Position numbers and translations under genes: made by a program. Shown piece by piece: positions 22,669 through 35,348 of a DNA stretch of 64,000 nucleotides. Positions within the stretch are counted from its first letter, which is position 1. Every line of letters begins with the position of its first letter. The stretch lies in the NCBI GenBank assembly GCA_963920705.1, contig OY987227.1, positions 15,587,434 through 15,651,433 of the forward strand. The letters run 5' to 3'. The notes under the pieces were generated by a model, which saw only the letters and a list, made by a program, of their open reading frames with translations, was not told where the DNA came from and did no database searches. Origin of the DNA: Odiellus spinosus. Taxonomy: Eukaryota > Arthropoda > Arachnida > Opiliones > Phalangiidae.

Positions 22669-23065
22669 GCCTACTGTCGTGTATTTCCGGTAACATTTTA
22701 GCTAGTGTGGAGTCACGTAAAATGACGTTTGTTTCACAACTTGGTATATTTTTACTCAGGCCTGCCCTGTCAGAAAAAAAAAATATAAAAAATTTATGGT
22801 AGGGCCAAAAGAGAAACATCTATTCTTTACTCACAGCATTATCACCAAAAAACGTGTTTTTAGACGTAGGCTTATAAGGTATCTGTAGGTCGTGTAGCAC
22901 CAAAAAGCGAAATTGTACGTCACAGTTCGTAGTTTAGCGTGTTATGCGGAAAGCTTATTCGTTAATTGTTTATTGAATATGTTTATTAATGCCTACTGTC
23001 GTTTATTTTCGGTGACGTTTTAGCTAGTGTGTAGTCACGTAAAATAACGTTTGTTTCACAACTTG
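22669..23065 (+). repeat. Direct duplication of about 75 bp, 320 bp apart
   Basis: TGCCTACTGTCGTGTATTTC ... TTTGTTTCACAACTTG at 22669-22743 recurs at 22989-23065 with few changes. Confidence 0.7.
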
Positions 23066-23830
23066 TGTTGTATACTGAAGCCATGTATAGGTTCAATGTG
23101 ATATAACATTTTGCCTTTTCACGTTACTTGGTCTACAAATACTCTACAACCGTCAAAATTCTGATATGGTTTTAAAAGAAGAACCTTGACCTTGTGTATT
23201 TAATCTCATATCGAGATTAAATGTTTTTCGCATCTAATTTTAATTGGTTTATCAATATGTTATTTGTATATATATTTTTTTAAGATTTTATATTTTTTAG
23301 ATTAAAATAAATTTATTATTCCAGAAGATTTTGTAGAATCTAGTTCTCAGGATTACCGGTGTTGAAAATTTATTTTGCTAATGTTATCTTGATGTCTGTG
23401 TTTTCTGCCCGTTATTTGGTAGTGGTAAGATTAATATTTTTAATTTTAATTAATTGACTTATTTGGCGTTTGTTTGATAATTTGCTTTACTTAAATTGTT
23501 CGTGTAAGGGCTATTTTACATATTACCAAAGATTGCTAATTTCAGTTGTCTTAATTCTGATTTTTTTGTTTTAATACTGAATTATGGACTGGATTATTTA
23601 TCTTGAAATCTATGTGGTTATATCTTATTTATTTTCCTTTTTTTCTCTAGTTAGGTTTGGTTTTAAGTAGAGAATTATTTAGGGTTGTGTTGGTATACTG
23701 AAGAAATGCATATAGGTTCAATGTGATATTATATTTTGCCTATTGGCGTTACTTGGTCTGCAAATACTCTAGAGCCTTCAAAATTATTATATGGTTTTAA
23801 AAGAAGAACCTTGACCTTGCTTATTTTACT
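23066..23830 (+). repeat. Direct duplication of about 125 bp, 620 bp apart
   Basis: The segment from TATACTGAAG through TAGGTTCAATGTGATAT, CGTTACTTGGTCT and AAAAGAAGAACCTTGACCTT occurs at about 23070-23200 and again at about 23692-23825. It follows directly on the pair at 22669/22989, so the whole 22.7-23.8 kb stretch looks like nested duplication. Confidence 0.65.
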
Positions 23831-25190
23831 CGATACGCATTTATATTAAAATTAATTCATTATTCAGCAAAAATTTTTCTGACTCTGGTTCTCAAAATTT
23901 TATTTTGAATTAAGTTTGATTCTTTTGCATTCAAATTTATCTTGATAAGAAGTATATTTTTGACCTGAATTATTGGTTTAATATATTTAGTGTTTAATTG
24001 AGATATTATTTTTTTTTGCTTTCAATCTTCGTCTTCCACAAATGCCATAAATTTTAATATTTTAGGTAAGGTTAGGTTAGTTAACATCACGTGGTTGTCG
24101 GGGAGGTATTATTTTGGTTTCCCAACTTGTTCTAACTTACGTAGTTTAACTGTTAATGTTTTAAAAGAATTGAAACGATTAATGCTAGTGCAAAAGAATG
24201 ATTAAAAAGAAATTAAAAATAAAAATTATATTGACCCGACTGGGTTTCAGGAGAACAACCAATAAAATATAGTTTCAAATATTTCAATAAATTAAAAATG
24301 AATTAACTCATTTATTTGAAAGCTATATTGACATTATTTAAATGTAAATGTTTAGATTGGAGATTTTATCTCATCATTCATATTTATTTATGAATATATT
24401 TTATATAATGTCAAATATATATTTTTGGGTTTTCAAAAAATATTAGAAACATATTATGCTTACATTTAAAAATAATGTCGATTAATTTATTCAAAACCTA
24501 TTATATCACCCACATTATAGAAAAATTCCCGATTTATTTTTGGTAAGAAAAAAAAAAAATATTACTAATACTTTTAATTAGATAAGCTATTACCGGACCA
24601 CCGAAGTTTTTATTACAACTTTTCTCTACCTCTCCCTTTTCCCATTTCTGCTGACACCCTCACTATTTTCGCGCGTTTATAGAAATTCTAATATTAGCCA
24701 CTCGATAAAAAGAACTCTAAAGAGAACCCGCTGCTAAAAGAGTGGGGCATTCAAAGCGATTCTCAAAATAGAAATGGCGAATATAGAAATGCCACAGTTA
24801 AAACCTGCTGCACACCGGTAAATATTAACAAATAAATACTATTCTAAAAAAATATACTTTTAAAATTTAAACTTAGATTAAAATTAGTGGCATACAAAGT
24901 AACAAGTAGCAGCCTTAGAAGAGACCTTAATTTAAATTGTATTTCCCTTTACTTGAGTAAAACATGACTGTTTATATTTTATCATTAATGTTTTTTTTAG
25001 ATTTCCGTTTCAATATTAGGGTAAATATACTTGAATAATTATATATTTAATGTGCGAGACATTACTTTATCTTCCCCTGATTTCGAGCAACCACTGAACA
25101 CACGATAAATGTGTAATCAAAATTAAGAACAACGTAAACATTCATTCCTCAAATTTTAAATATACCTTAGTAATAATTTTTAATATAGAC
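23831..25190. other. AT-rich non-genic stretch
   Basis: No gene is recognised. GGTAAGGTTAGGTTAGTTAA at about 24065 matches the motif of the tandem repeat at 54232-54680. Confidence 0.4.
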
Positions 25191-25342
25191 GAGGGGTTGA
25201 TCACTCCACGAAATTGGTGTACAGTTAAGTCTCTAGCTTTAATTGTATAAAGTCCATACGATTACGTAACTGAGCAGGTATTTAGCATTACTAAGGCTGT
25301 AATAAATTATATGCACAAGTTTTACGGAAGTGGTCAACCCTC
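25191..25342 (+). mobile_element. MITE-like element, GGTTGATCAC family, copy 2
   Basis: The left end GAGGGGTTGATCACTCCACG and the reverse complement of the right end GAGGGTTGACCACTTCCGTA are imperfect inverted repeats of about 33 bp. Internal AGCTTTAATTG and AAGGCTGTAAT match 12764-12868. Confidence 0.6.
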
Positions 25343-25554
25343 GAAAATAACGAAAGCTAAAGCGTAACGATACACAAATGTTAAAATTAATTGAGATAAA
25401 AGTAGTTTTGGAAACTTGAAGGAAAGTTTAGCTCATTTTGATGGCGCTGCTGTTAGTTTTATGGTCTATTTCGATTATATTTTAATCATATTAAAGTCAA
25501 ATTTAATCGTAATTAAGTTCAAATTGTGATGAATAATGAGTAGTGATGCGCGAC

Positions 25555-25990
25555 GTTCCTAGGAATTCCTCGCGAAAATAACGCGTGCGAGTAAGCAATT
25601 CTGATTGAAATACTTTGTACATAGACTGCATGCTCGCCTATTATACCCTTATAGTCGGGCTACTCCCGTTAACTCGTTTTCTATTCTGGGATCCTGCCTT
25701 CTCTCTTTCTCCTTCCTTCTAGCTGTATACGAGCGTGACGTCACGCGACCCTCGACGTCACTGAAAAGCTCCCCTACCCCTACCCTCTGCCTTGTTGATC
25801 CTTCTCTTTCTCTCAATCTCTCTCCCTCTCTCTTTCTCTCTCAATGTGACGTAGAATGATAATTTTTCTTTCTCGCCCACGCTTTTCGCACCCTCCCGGT
25901 TTTACAACCCTCCCTTCATTGATGATAGCCCCTCTATTTCCCCCAATTGCGCGCGCCTAGCTTCCGAAAAGGGGAGATTTTTTTTCTTCT
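25555..25990. promoter_or_regulatory. GC-richer patch with CT microsatellite and CRE-like sites
   Basis: GTGACGTCACG (about 25735) and CGACGTCACTG (about 25753) sit ahead of a CTCTCTCTTTCTCTC run (about 25800-25845). It is promoter-like in composition, but no coding exon is recognised beside it. Confidence 0.25.
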
Positions 25991-27560
25991 CTTAAAGAAA
26001 ATAGGGTGGTTTTAAGACACGGCCAAGGTGGTACCACTTTTATTAAGCCTAACTTTACAGAGATGGAGGGATGAAGAAAAAAGGGGAAAAAAATCTAAAA
26101 CTTACTGTCATTAAACAACTTGATAATTATAACTTATATATATTATAGTTTCAAGGGAGGGTGAAACTAATGTAATGACTGATGTTTATTTCAATTTACC
26201 TTAAGCTTTTAGTTACTAAGCCTAAATCAATGTTTTGATCTTTCAGTTAATACTTAAGTATAACTCAATGTTTTTATTAACGAGATTGTACCATTGATTG
26301 TACATTAAAGTTAAAACTTAAAATCGATAAGGTTTTTACTTATAGTTCATCTTCTTAAAAGCCAAACCACGTCAAGAACATTTATACAAAAAAATGGGTT
26401 TATTTTCAAAAATCAAATTACTAAGCCTAATTATAATCAATACCTTAAAAGTTTCTAAGTCAAGTAATTCTTTAAAAAAATATTTCGATATTAAAAGTAA
26501 CTAAGCCTAAACCAAGGAAAAAGCTAAGCCTTAACAAGTTCATAGTTACAATAAGGACTTGATAATTCTAAATTAACTCTCTCCTTATTTTGAACTTAAA
26601 AGTAACTAAGCCTAACTCTAGGAAATACCTAAGCCTAATCTAGTTCATGGTTAAAATATGTACTTAAGTAATTCTGAATTAACCCGTCCCCGTCACTAAA
26701 CTGTTGAAGCGATTCACCTCATTGTTACCCAAGAATCTAATGGTGACCCAACCCATACTGTAATTTCGTCAAATCCCTAATATGTCAAGAAAATAATTAA
26801 TTCGTGTCATCTCCCCTTTACGATTATGAGTTCCTGTGTAGTAAATCGTAAGATTTAGTCAAAACATATTTCTTGTAATGATATCAAAAATAAGAATTAC
26901 GACGAAAAATTATTTCTATCCGGTTCCTTCTTGAAATAAATAAAAAATATGACATAATGGACGAGCTAAAAGGGATGAGTCACAATATTTTTAACCTTCC
27001 GATAAGGAAATAAACTGATAATTTTAGTTCTCTTTAACGACACGTTAAACTAAGTATCATTTTAAGTATATAGAAGGGGGAGGAGATTATTCTGGAAAAA
27101 AACGGAAACGTACATTTACCTTAAAATGTAAGAGATTACGAGCTAATCGTGTTAACCTTGTTATATTGAGAAAATCAAATATTTCCGTTCTAGAAAATAT
27201 AAGATATAGTATCTTGAAATTCTTTGATAAGACTTTTACAATTGGATTAGCTAAATTTCTAGCATACCAAGTATATCCTTGATGAGTAAGTCTAACATTA
27301 AATCCACGCATACGAGCAGGTGACAAACTAATTTTAATAGATTTGAATTTAACCTCAAACTTCAAAAAGATTATTTTAATTATTTTTACTTGATTAAAAT
27401 GAACACTTCCATTCAACTTTATGTACACTGTCTCAAAACTACACGTTATTACATAAGCAGATGTGTTTAATTAGTAAAATAACCTCCACGTGACGAAGGA
27501 TGTATCAAAACAAGGTTACAGGTACACGTAGGCGTTTGTAGAAAGATTTCGAAAGAACTC
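25991..27560. other. Non-genic stretch with scattered AAGCCTAA words
   Basis: No gene is recognised. AACTAAGCCTAA-type words recur at about 26400-26660 without a clear period. A 113-codon minus-strand open frame (27087-27428) has no recognisable domain. Confidence 0.4.
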
Positions 27561-27564
27561 TTAA

Positions 27565-27975
27565 AGGGAGAATGCATCCCGAGAACAAGATTTTTTTTTA
27601 TCGATTCCTAATTATCGTGGGAAAATTACAAACGAATAACGAGCTAGAAATCAATTTTTAACTTACTAGAAAAGTAGGCTTAACAGGGATCCATGATGGG
27701 GAGTTTGAAATTTCGTCGTTAACGAGTCTCAGCCCAACGAGGAAAAGCGTGTGCCTCTTAAGCATATAGTCTGAACGTTTTAATATTAAAATGAAGTGTG
27801 CTCGTTAAAGGAGAGATATTAAACTCTATATGGATCCTTGTTAAGCCTATATTCCGAATAAGTTAAACATTGATTTCTATAGCTTAATAAAGTTTTGTAA
27901 TATTTTACTAGTGACTAATCCCTATCTGAACCATATGGAATCGAAAACATTAGAAGTCGGGGTTGCATTATTCCT
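27565..27975 (+). mobile_element. TTAA-flanked MITE (AGGGAGAATG family)
   Basis: TTAA (27561-27564) then AGGGAGAATGCATCCC; the right end reads GGGGTTGCATTATTCCT followed by TTAC. Internal arms GGCTTAACAGGGATCCATGA and ATGGATCCTTGTTAAGCC are inverted. It is diverged but nearly full length (411 bp). Confidence 0.6.
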
Positions 27976-28559
27976 TTACAATAACAATTAAATGGATTCC
28001 ATAATTACTAGTAAATTGGGAAATCATGTGGAAAATTGTTTACTGTTACGCGAAACTAACATGCACGGAACTAATATCATCACGTGACCAAAACACACTG
28101 CAGAAGTTATAGCTTCACGTAAACCTACGCGTTCTAAAAGATATTTCTCAACTTATCTGCTTAAGCAAGAGTGATTGGTGGAAATAAACCATTTTAACTA
28201 TAGTATTGAACTCGTATGATACTTTGAACATGGTAAAGGTGTATTAATAATGTGGCCTTCATGTAGGTATACTCGAACTTATACGATATTTACCAAATTC
28301 GCAATCCTTCTACATATACTTCGGTTAATCATGAGCAGTTTGAAAGAACTACCTTCTCTTCTATAAGGTTTAATATTCTGTATTAATTCGCGCCAGTTTT
28401 TCCTACATTTTAACTCTGTTCTTGATTAAAAAGGATATACTATACCAGCAATAAGACCAAACGTTGCCCGAAGACAAATACCTATGTTAACAATTTCCAT
28501 AATTTTACGGTAAATCAAAACGTGTCTTGCGTGTGACGTCACGTTGTTCAAATCAAGTA

Positions 28560-28990
28560 CATTTTAGGGAGCGGGCCGAGTTTGTAAGCCTCAGGGGTTT
28601 AAGGATAATAAAAAAAACAAAAAAACACGAACGACGCCACGCCGGCCGTACTTTTTAATTCGTCTATTTTTTATCATTTTTTTTTTCTATTTTTTTTTTC
28701 ACTCGAGCCACCTGCCATGAATGAAACAAATTAAAAGTTATCAGTGCTCGGGTCAGGGCGAACGAAAGGTCACCAAATTGGTTGGGATTAAACGTCGAAT
28801 ATTAAGGGTCAATATGGCGTTGTCCCGGATGACCTAAGGTCATTGGAAGGTCTCTGAGAGAAGGTCCGAGTAACAGGTGGTCTGGGACCTGTCGCGGCCG
28901 GGGTGGAGACGGATACGTCTCTTATACACTAGAGGAGAAATGAGAGAAAGAGAGAGAGAGAGAGAGATAGGGGAACGAAAAACACCTTAC
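28560..28990. other. GC-richer patch with GA microsatellite
   Basis: It contains higher CG content (GACGCCACGCCGGCCG near 28635, CGCGGCCGGGG near 28893) and a GAGAGAGA run (about 28943-28968). It may be regulatory; no exon is recognised. Confidence 0.25.
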
Positions 28991-29453
28991 TCTAACTTCC
29001 CTCCCTATAGAATCTTTTCAAGGAGAAATTTAGGGACCGTCTATTGAAAATTTTACGTAAGATTAAAAAAATTATAATAATAATAATAATAATAGTAATA
29101 TAAAACAGGTGAAAAGAAATGGCTCTATCCATGGAATTTACAATTTATACCATACAATACATTGTTAAAGAGTGTTTGTAATGTTATTTTTGTATGAACG
29201 AGTCTTATATGACCGTAATGTTATTAAAGTCGATAATAAAATATAATTTGACAAACTACAAGTTAATTTTACGTTATAAAACATTAAATATAACTAATTT
29301 AATAGTAGGGGGGTTTAAAATAATTTTGTTTTATCCAAATATAGATCTTAAATGGATAATGTGTTATTTTTAATCGATTATTAAGAGTTAAATAATCATA
29401 AAAATATTAAAAATCGACAAATGTTAATTAGCAGTTAGTTTACTGTTAAAAAA

Positions 29454-29708
29454 AGCTACGGTTACACTAACATTTCTTTATCGATTTGAAACGTCATGTG
29501 TTGTTCACACACTATCGTTATAAATCGATTTACTGTTGCTTCAGCCTATCGGTTGTTGAAACCGAATCGGCATGGAACTGGTTCCCGAAGCAGTTTTGAG
29601 AAATCGAATCAAATCGATTCGAGATAATACGGTTTCCCGTTCACACGACGCTAGCGAAACGTTTTGAAACGGTTAAAATCGATTCCAAGGCCTAGTATGA
29701 ACGTAGCT
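29454..29708 (+). mobile_element. MITE with AGCTACG ends, longer relative of 17747-17905
   Basis: AGCTACGGTTACACTAAC at the left and CTAGTATGAACGTAGCT at the right are inverted. The interior has AAATCGATTT and AATCGAATCAAATCGATTCG palindromic words. The first 180 bp recur inverted at 40690-40905. Confidence 0.65.
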
Positions 29709-30449
29709 AAAAATGCTAAGTCGAATTCCATTTGAATATGAATATAGCTCTGTATATTTTATGCAATGTTTACCATTGGCTCAATTTGCTACTATGCATT
29801 GATTAACTATAAATTAACGAGACACCCTTAATATTAATTAAGGGTTGAAAACTCTTCCGTTAATTTTGTTTTAAATTAGTAACTCCAGGCAAGTTTAATA
29901 TTTACTATTGTTTAAGCTAACTTAATTATAATGGAATTACATATAAACCGTTGTTAGGTAAAAACAAAACCAAATCTTACGAAAAACGTTTGTCGACAAA
30001 ATTAAAACGGTGAGAGAATTAAAAATATAAAATTAATGTGAAATGAATTAAAAGCTCATTATCTTTCAATTAAAAATATAAATCGAAAGCAAAGAGTAGC
30101 AAAACATGGTTTCGAAAAGATGTGGTCGCTATATGAAAGGTAATTTTGTAAAGAGGAATTTCAATAATTATAATAATGATTATGTCACGTAACTAATTAA
30201 TATAAAAAGTTCTTCATTTTTTAATCTCGTTCGTTAGGTAAATTAGGAGAAATAGATCGCGTCTCCATTTTATCTTCATAATCTTTTTCCACGTGTTTTC
30301 CCACGAATACGGGTTGTTTTAACTCCCAATTCTCCTGACGATACTATTAAATAATATCTTACGACACACCATAATTCGACATAATATTATAATCTTTTTG
30401 CCGAATGCAGAGGATATATTTCTGTTCGATAGTAGTCAATACACTAACT

Positions 30450-30650
30450 GAGAAAAATAGGGCGGATTGATACGTAACGTTGAACCGCGTAAAGAAAAGA
30501 AAAGAAAAAAAAAAAAAGGTCTTTTCAGCTCCGTTTGTAAACGAATAATAGTATGTTGAAACAACTTCGTATATATTTTCATTTCTATTCCAATCGAGTT
30601 GGTAATTTGGGAAAAGTAGACGCGGATTGATACGAAATGCTAAGCCGCGT
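30450..30650. repeat. Pair of 30-bp direct repeats
   Basis: GCGGATTGATACGTAACG..GAACCGCGT (about 30461) and GCGGATTGATACGAAATG..AAGCCGCGTT (about 30621) are about 160 bp apart. A 128-codon minus-strand open frame (30359-30745) spans them but shows no domain, and is poor in coding character. Confidence 0.4.
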
Positions 30651-31469
30651 TGGAAAAAGTAGTCGTTGTCCAGTAGTCTTGAAAACGGGTATTTACCGCC
30701 ACGTTCTGTACAAATTGGCATAATGAGAAATCGGAAGCTTCCCAACCCCTAGGAAGTTTGTCATTTTCCTATTCGCCGTTTTCGGTAAGCGGAAAAATTC
30801 AAGTTTTCCGCGACGTAAATCGCTTATTTCCAACACGTTTTACGACGAAAAACGCTAACTTTTCAGTTTAGTGAAATCCGATAGGTTTATTTCGACTGGT
30901 TTCCTATGTCATCCTCATCATTTCTCCGCGTGTCCCGTGATTTTCATCTAGACTTTCGCAACTACGATTTCCGCGCGCAAATTGGCTGTTGAAATATATT
31001 ATCCAAATCCCCTAGGTTTCCATTTTCTTTTCCTTTTTTTTATATTAAAAAAATATATATAATTGCCCGCGGGAATTAATCCTCTGTTTACAGACCTCGT
31101 CCTTTCTTCCGTAATATTTCTACGACTCACTATATATTGCGGGATTATTGCCTATATGGCTTTATAGTAATTGCTGTATATAGAGACTATAAGTTTCCAA
31201 ATTCAGATCCCGCACGTTTAATTATTACCCAATCGGTATTTAATAAAACGTGATTTTTCAACCGCGATTGGTTTTATTTCCACATTTTAAAACATCGACC
31301 CATTCAAAATAATATATACATACTCCGATTCAATTCATATAACTTGGCAAGAACTAATATAAGCAAGATTAAAACATCGTGTATTAATCCTCCTCATTTT
31401 TAGTTTGAAAGGTATATCTTGAAATTCTTTTAAATTAATTTATCTAAGTTCTCGATGGTATATAAGGTT

Positions 31470-31722
31470 AAATTCCTATAATTTCTTAAATTTTTCTGTA
31501 ATTTCTTACATTTTTCTATCATTTCTTACTTTTTTCTATAACTTCTTATATTTTTCTATAATTTCTTATATTTTTCTATAATTTCTTATATTTTTCTATA
31601 ATTTCTTATATTTTTCTATAATTTCTCATATTTTTCTACAATTTCTTATATTTTTCTACAATTTCTTATATTTTTCTATAATTTCTTATATTTTTCTATA
31701 ATTTATATTTTTCTATGGTGTC
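31470..31722 (+). repeat. 20-bp tandem repeat, about 12 copies
   Basis: The unit is ATTTCTTATATTTTTCTATA with ACATTTTT and TTTCTACA variants; it is pyrimidine/AT-rich on the plus strand. Confidence 0.85.
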
Positions 31723-33240
31723 TCATATTTTAAATTGCTTCTTTATTTCTATAGTTTCTGATATTTTAAAGAATTTTCTTATATTTTTCAATAATTTTTA
31801 TGAATAATCTCCATAATATATGTCTCCCATAATATATGTTAAAAATAAACTTTAATATCATTTAAAACAATTTAATTTTGATGGTCATTCAGACTTATAA
31901 AATATTTTAGATTGTTTTAATCTTCATGGCCGGTCCCTTTTTTGGGTTTCGAGTAGCATCTAGCCAAAAATTGACTTTAGAAAGCTTTCTCCCTTAATAA
32001 ATCCTCCCTTTTTCTCTCGTACATATAGAAGCGGGTAAAGGGGGTTCATTTTGGGCATAAAAAACCAAGGAGACAACAATTCGGGAAGGGGGGGCAGAAG
32101 AAGATTATTATGGAAGAGGAACATCGTAACATCAGCCTGCTAGAGCCAGTGACCCTTTGAAGTAATCTTTCTCGGAGGGGCAATAATACAGACTTCATTC
32201 AAACCACTTTAGTTTTCAGCAGGAAAGAAACTAGACCTATATGCCATTAACTTATTATTATGATCAAAATCTACTGAAAAAAAACCTTTGTACGTACTCT
32301 AAAAGTTGTTAATTTCCCGGAAAAAGTAAAATGAGGAAAAATTTCCAGAAATTTCTACTTCGAAGATTTTTAAAAGCTCTATAATAATTTAAAAGTACTG
32401 TAAATTACAGCTCCCTGATTTTTTGACAACACACTCCCATAGCTCATAAGCAAATTCCTATCAAACTCTAATTTGAAGTGTTGTTAATTATTAGAATTAA
32501 TTAAGGACTAAAATAAGATATTTATAAAAAAGGTTAAACTTAAAATCATAAATTGTTCTTGAATAATGTATGACAATAAATATTGAAGGAGTTATAGTAG
32601 CCATGATGGGTAGTAAATGACGCAAATAAATTATTAATGAAAGGAAGAAATAAGGTTTTTAACGTGCCACGCAGTAACACCAATCATTAAGATTAATTCG
32701 TATAATAAACTCATTGTATAATGAAAACAAAATAATTTATTTAATGTTTGTAAAAAAATAATAAAATACCGTATTTTATTTTCATTTATAGGCCTATAAA
32801 ACCAGGCATTTTTTCCTTTCAGTGATAATATATAACCAATTTAATTTATTAGTTATCTTTAATTACTAAAGTCAAATATATTTGTTAAGACACGAATGAG
32901 ATTAAACTTAATAGAAGGGAGATCTCCTCTGCTTAAATTTATTACACATAACCATTTTATCATTTTAAATATTTGCTTTACTTTATTTCGACTATGCATA
33001 GTCCAAAAAAGAGCTCCACCCTTCAACGCCTAACAAAACTTTCTAAACATCTTATTGGCTGTCGATGTTGCTGGCGGGAGTGGTAAAAACATATATTTGG
33101 TTGCCCTGCACCATAACAACATTATCACAACAGTAAAAAATAATAATAATCGGCATATTCGAAAGTTTTGTAAACAAAAAATTAGAAAAACTACGTCATA
33201 AAGTTTAAAAAATATATATTTGGAATTATAATTATGGAAA
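31723..33240. other. AT-rich non-genic stretch
   Basis: No gene, RNA gene or structured repeat was recognised. Confidence 0.4.
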
Positions 33241-33245
33241 TTTCT

Positions 33246-33282
33246 TAAAAACGCGTCAAGCCAGAGCTGTAAAACTTTAAAT
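33246..33282 (+). repeat. Dispersed AAAACGCGTCAACCCAGAG repeat, copy 1
   Basis: AAAACGCGTCAAGCCAGAG then TGTAAAACTTTAAA. Related stretches lie at 34045-34150 (inverted) and 60908-60960. Confidence 0.5.
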
Positions 33283-33575
33283 ACCTCAAAATCAAACCAT
33301 ATGATGATAGCTTAATTTTAAAATGAAAATTTAACAGTAAAATATGCCTCTATAATTTTACATACTGGGTTTCCTAGAAATTGTGTTGATCTTACAGTTT
33401 TGTACAATACTGAAACCTCTAACTGTTTCAAACTTTTTATCCGTATACGAAGTTCATCTTCTTTCCTAAAACTTATGTTTTTTGGGCGTCGTTGTCCAAA
33501 AAAAAAAAAAAAAAAAAATAAGAAAAAAAAATATTTTGGGCCAAAAAAGGGAGTCTTCGAAGGAGCAACGGTGGG

Positions 33576-33655
33576 TGACGTCAAGATATTTCATTCTACA
33601 TATCGGATACGAGTTTAAAAGGGGGCCCGCTTTCCTAGTTACGTACATCTCGCGA
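33576..33655 (+). promoter_or_regulatory. CRE and TCTCGCGA motifs ahead of a candidate first exon
   Basis: TGACGTCA (33576-33583) is a complete CRE palindrome. TCTCGCGA (33648-33655) is half of the TCTCGCGAGA promoter motif known in animals. Both sit within 90 bp upstream of the ATG at 33663. There is no TATA box. Confidence 0.35.
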
Positions 33656-33662
33656 TAACGGG

Positions 33663-33741
33663 ATGAGCGACCAAAATTCATCGTCACCTTATGACATTGC
33701 AGGTGTTTCTATCAACGAGTTTAAATTTCGCCCCTTATATG
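33663..33741 (+). CDS. Candidate first coding exon, unknown protein
   Basis: ATG opens 26 codons (starting MSDQNSSSPYDIAG, ending NEFKFRPLY) plus one base. It then meets GTAATT, the donor form also used in the SEC20 and SLC5A genes here. Codon composition looks better than the AT-rich surroundings, and promoter-type motifs precede it. No domain or family is recognised. The next exon was not found with confidence. An in-phase join to the open stretch before 36371 is possible on paper, but its acceptor is weak. It could also be a chance ORF. Confidence 0.3.
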
Positions 33742-34044
33742 GTAATTATTATACAGTCAATAAGTTAAACTGCAGATTTATGCCAAAATTTCATAATATT
33801 ATATTAGAATCATTTATAATAATAATAAATAATTTATAATAAATAAATTTTTGCAAATATACATTTCATACGTTTATATCTAAGCTACCTTCCAGGGGTA
33901 AATGTTCAATGCATTTTCTATGGGCGCCTGTAGAAATGTTTTACCTGCAATACAACACTACTAAAAAAATTATAATTTTGACAAAATTAAAGTGAGGTTG
34001 TAACTATTTTTATCAAAGACTATGCCAATTTTTTTTAGTCTTTT

Positions 34045-34150
34045 TGCAATCAAAATTTTACACCTCTGGGTTGACGCGTTTTTAATCATACCACGTGACA
34101 GAACGCAAGAGAATCATATGTAGGCTCTATAATAGCCACGTCACAGTATT
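34045..34150 (-). repeat. Dispersed repeat carrying GGTTGACGCGTTTTT and TAGGCTCTATAATAGCC
   Basis: TTTTACACCTCTGGGTTGAC / GCGTTTTT is the reverse complement of the sequence at 60908-60945. TGTAGGCTCTATAATAGCC with flanking CACGTCAC matches 56835-56862 inverted. This is probably a fragmented MITE family. Confidence 0.5.
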
Positions 34151-35245
34151 AATGACCTTGAATTACGGATAATGTTTCAATTTTGGAACTCATGAAAAAT
34201 CCGTGGCATCAACACTTTAAGTTCCTCTTTACTTTTGCTAAAAAAATTCTAAATCACAACAAGAAATAATATAATTCTTATAGTTTAGAGAGAATTAATA
34301 GTAACGTAAAGTGAGCGAACCAATAAGATACCGAGTGGTAGATCATAATAATGGAAGGATAATAACTTTCTAAATATAATAATTCTCTTAAAATTAAATT
34401 AAAGCTTGATAATAATTAGAATTCCCTAAAGTATAAGTGAATAATTTAATTTCAGATAGAATGGCTAGCTTTGATAGTTTTTAACCTATCTTCCAGTAAT
34501 TCCACCTCTAAAGAAGACATAAATTATGTCGAAGGGTTCTATTTAGCCCACTTTTTCGTTAATAAGATTTTCAGTATAATTATCGTCATCATTTCGATTT
34601 TTCATATTTTTAAACCAACTTAATCCTAATCCCTATTTTCCATCAAGTTGCACGTATATCCAAAATATATATAATTCCCCACAAAAATAATAAAAAACAA
34701 AAATAGATCCTAAATTATAAACCATTAGGCAATCCCGGATAATGATTACATCACAATTATATAATCAGATATAATATATAGATTAATAATAATCCTTCTT
34801 TCGTTTTGTAGAACGTAATCAAAATATTTATAGATTTGTGGGACAACGATTGCGTGCGAGCGGGGATCGAAAATTTCCCAATCTTATCAAATCATCGGAT
34901 TAACTTCTCCGATAATCAGAACTTAAAGGGGTGTGTGGGAAAAAGAAACTTTCAATGACGTCATACATCTTTTATAATTAGTCACACGATTGTTTCCGGT
35001 AAAATAAAGCGAAAGACAAGCAGACTGAAATTGAAGCCAAGAATATATAGGAAGCAAAATGTACAGCGCCACCTCCGCAGTAAAATATTAAGCCGCGTTT
35101 TCATGTACATTTAAATATTTTGAAGCTTAATTCATTTACCAGAAAATTACAGTTTATGTAATTATTTTATTTAAAGCTTTTCCTTTTATTCAAATGGGAC
35201 GAGATTTGAGTAGTAAAAAAGGCAAATTATCATCAAATCCACCTA

Positions 35246-35348
35246 GAGTTGGCAGCACGAGAAAAGCCAGGCTACCCGTTATCTTTATTATTTGTTGATT
35301 TGAATATAAAGGGAGCATAGCTTTGCGTGGGCTGCCAACTCGAAGTGG
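35246..35348. mobile_element. Short element with GAGTTGGCAGC inverted ends
   Basis: GAGTTGGCAGC (about 35249) and GCTGCCAACTC (about 35331) are exact inverted 11-mers. Weaker matching continues inwards through AAAGC and GCT-CCC, making a roughly 100-bp MITE-like unit. Confidence 0.45.

Noticed and set aside
30359-30745. 128-codon minus-strand ORF
   Set aside because: Low-complexity Phe/Lys runs from A/T tracts, a direct repeat within, no domain and no splice support.
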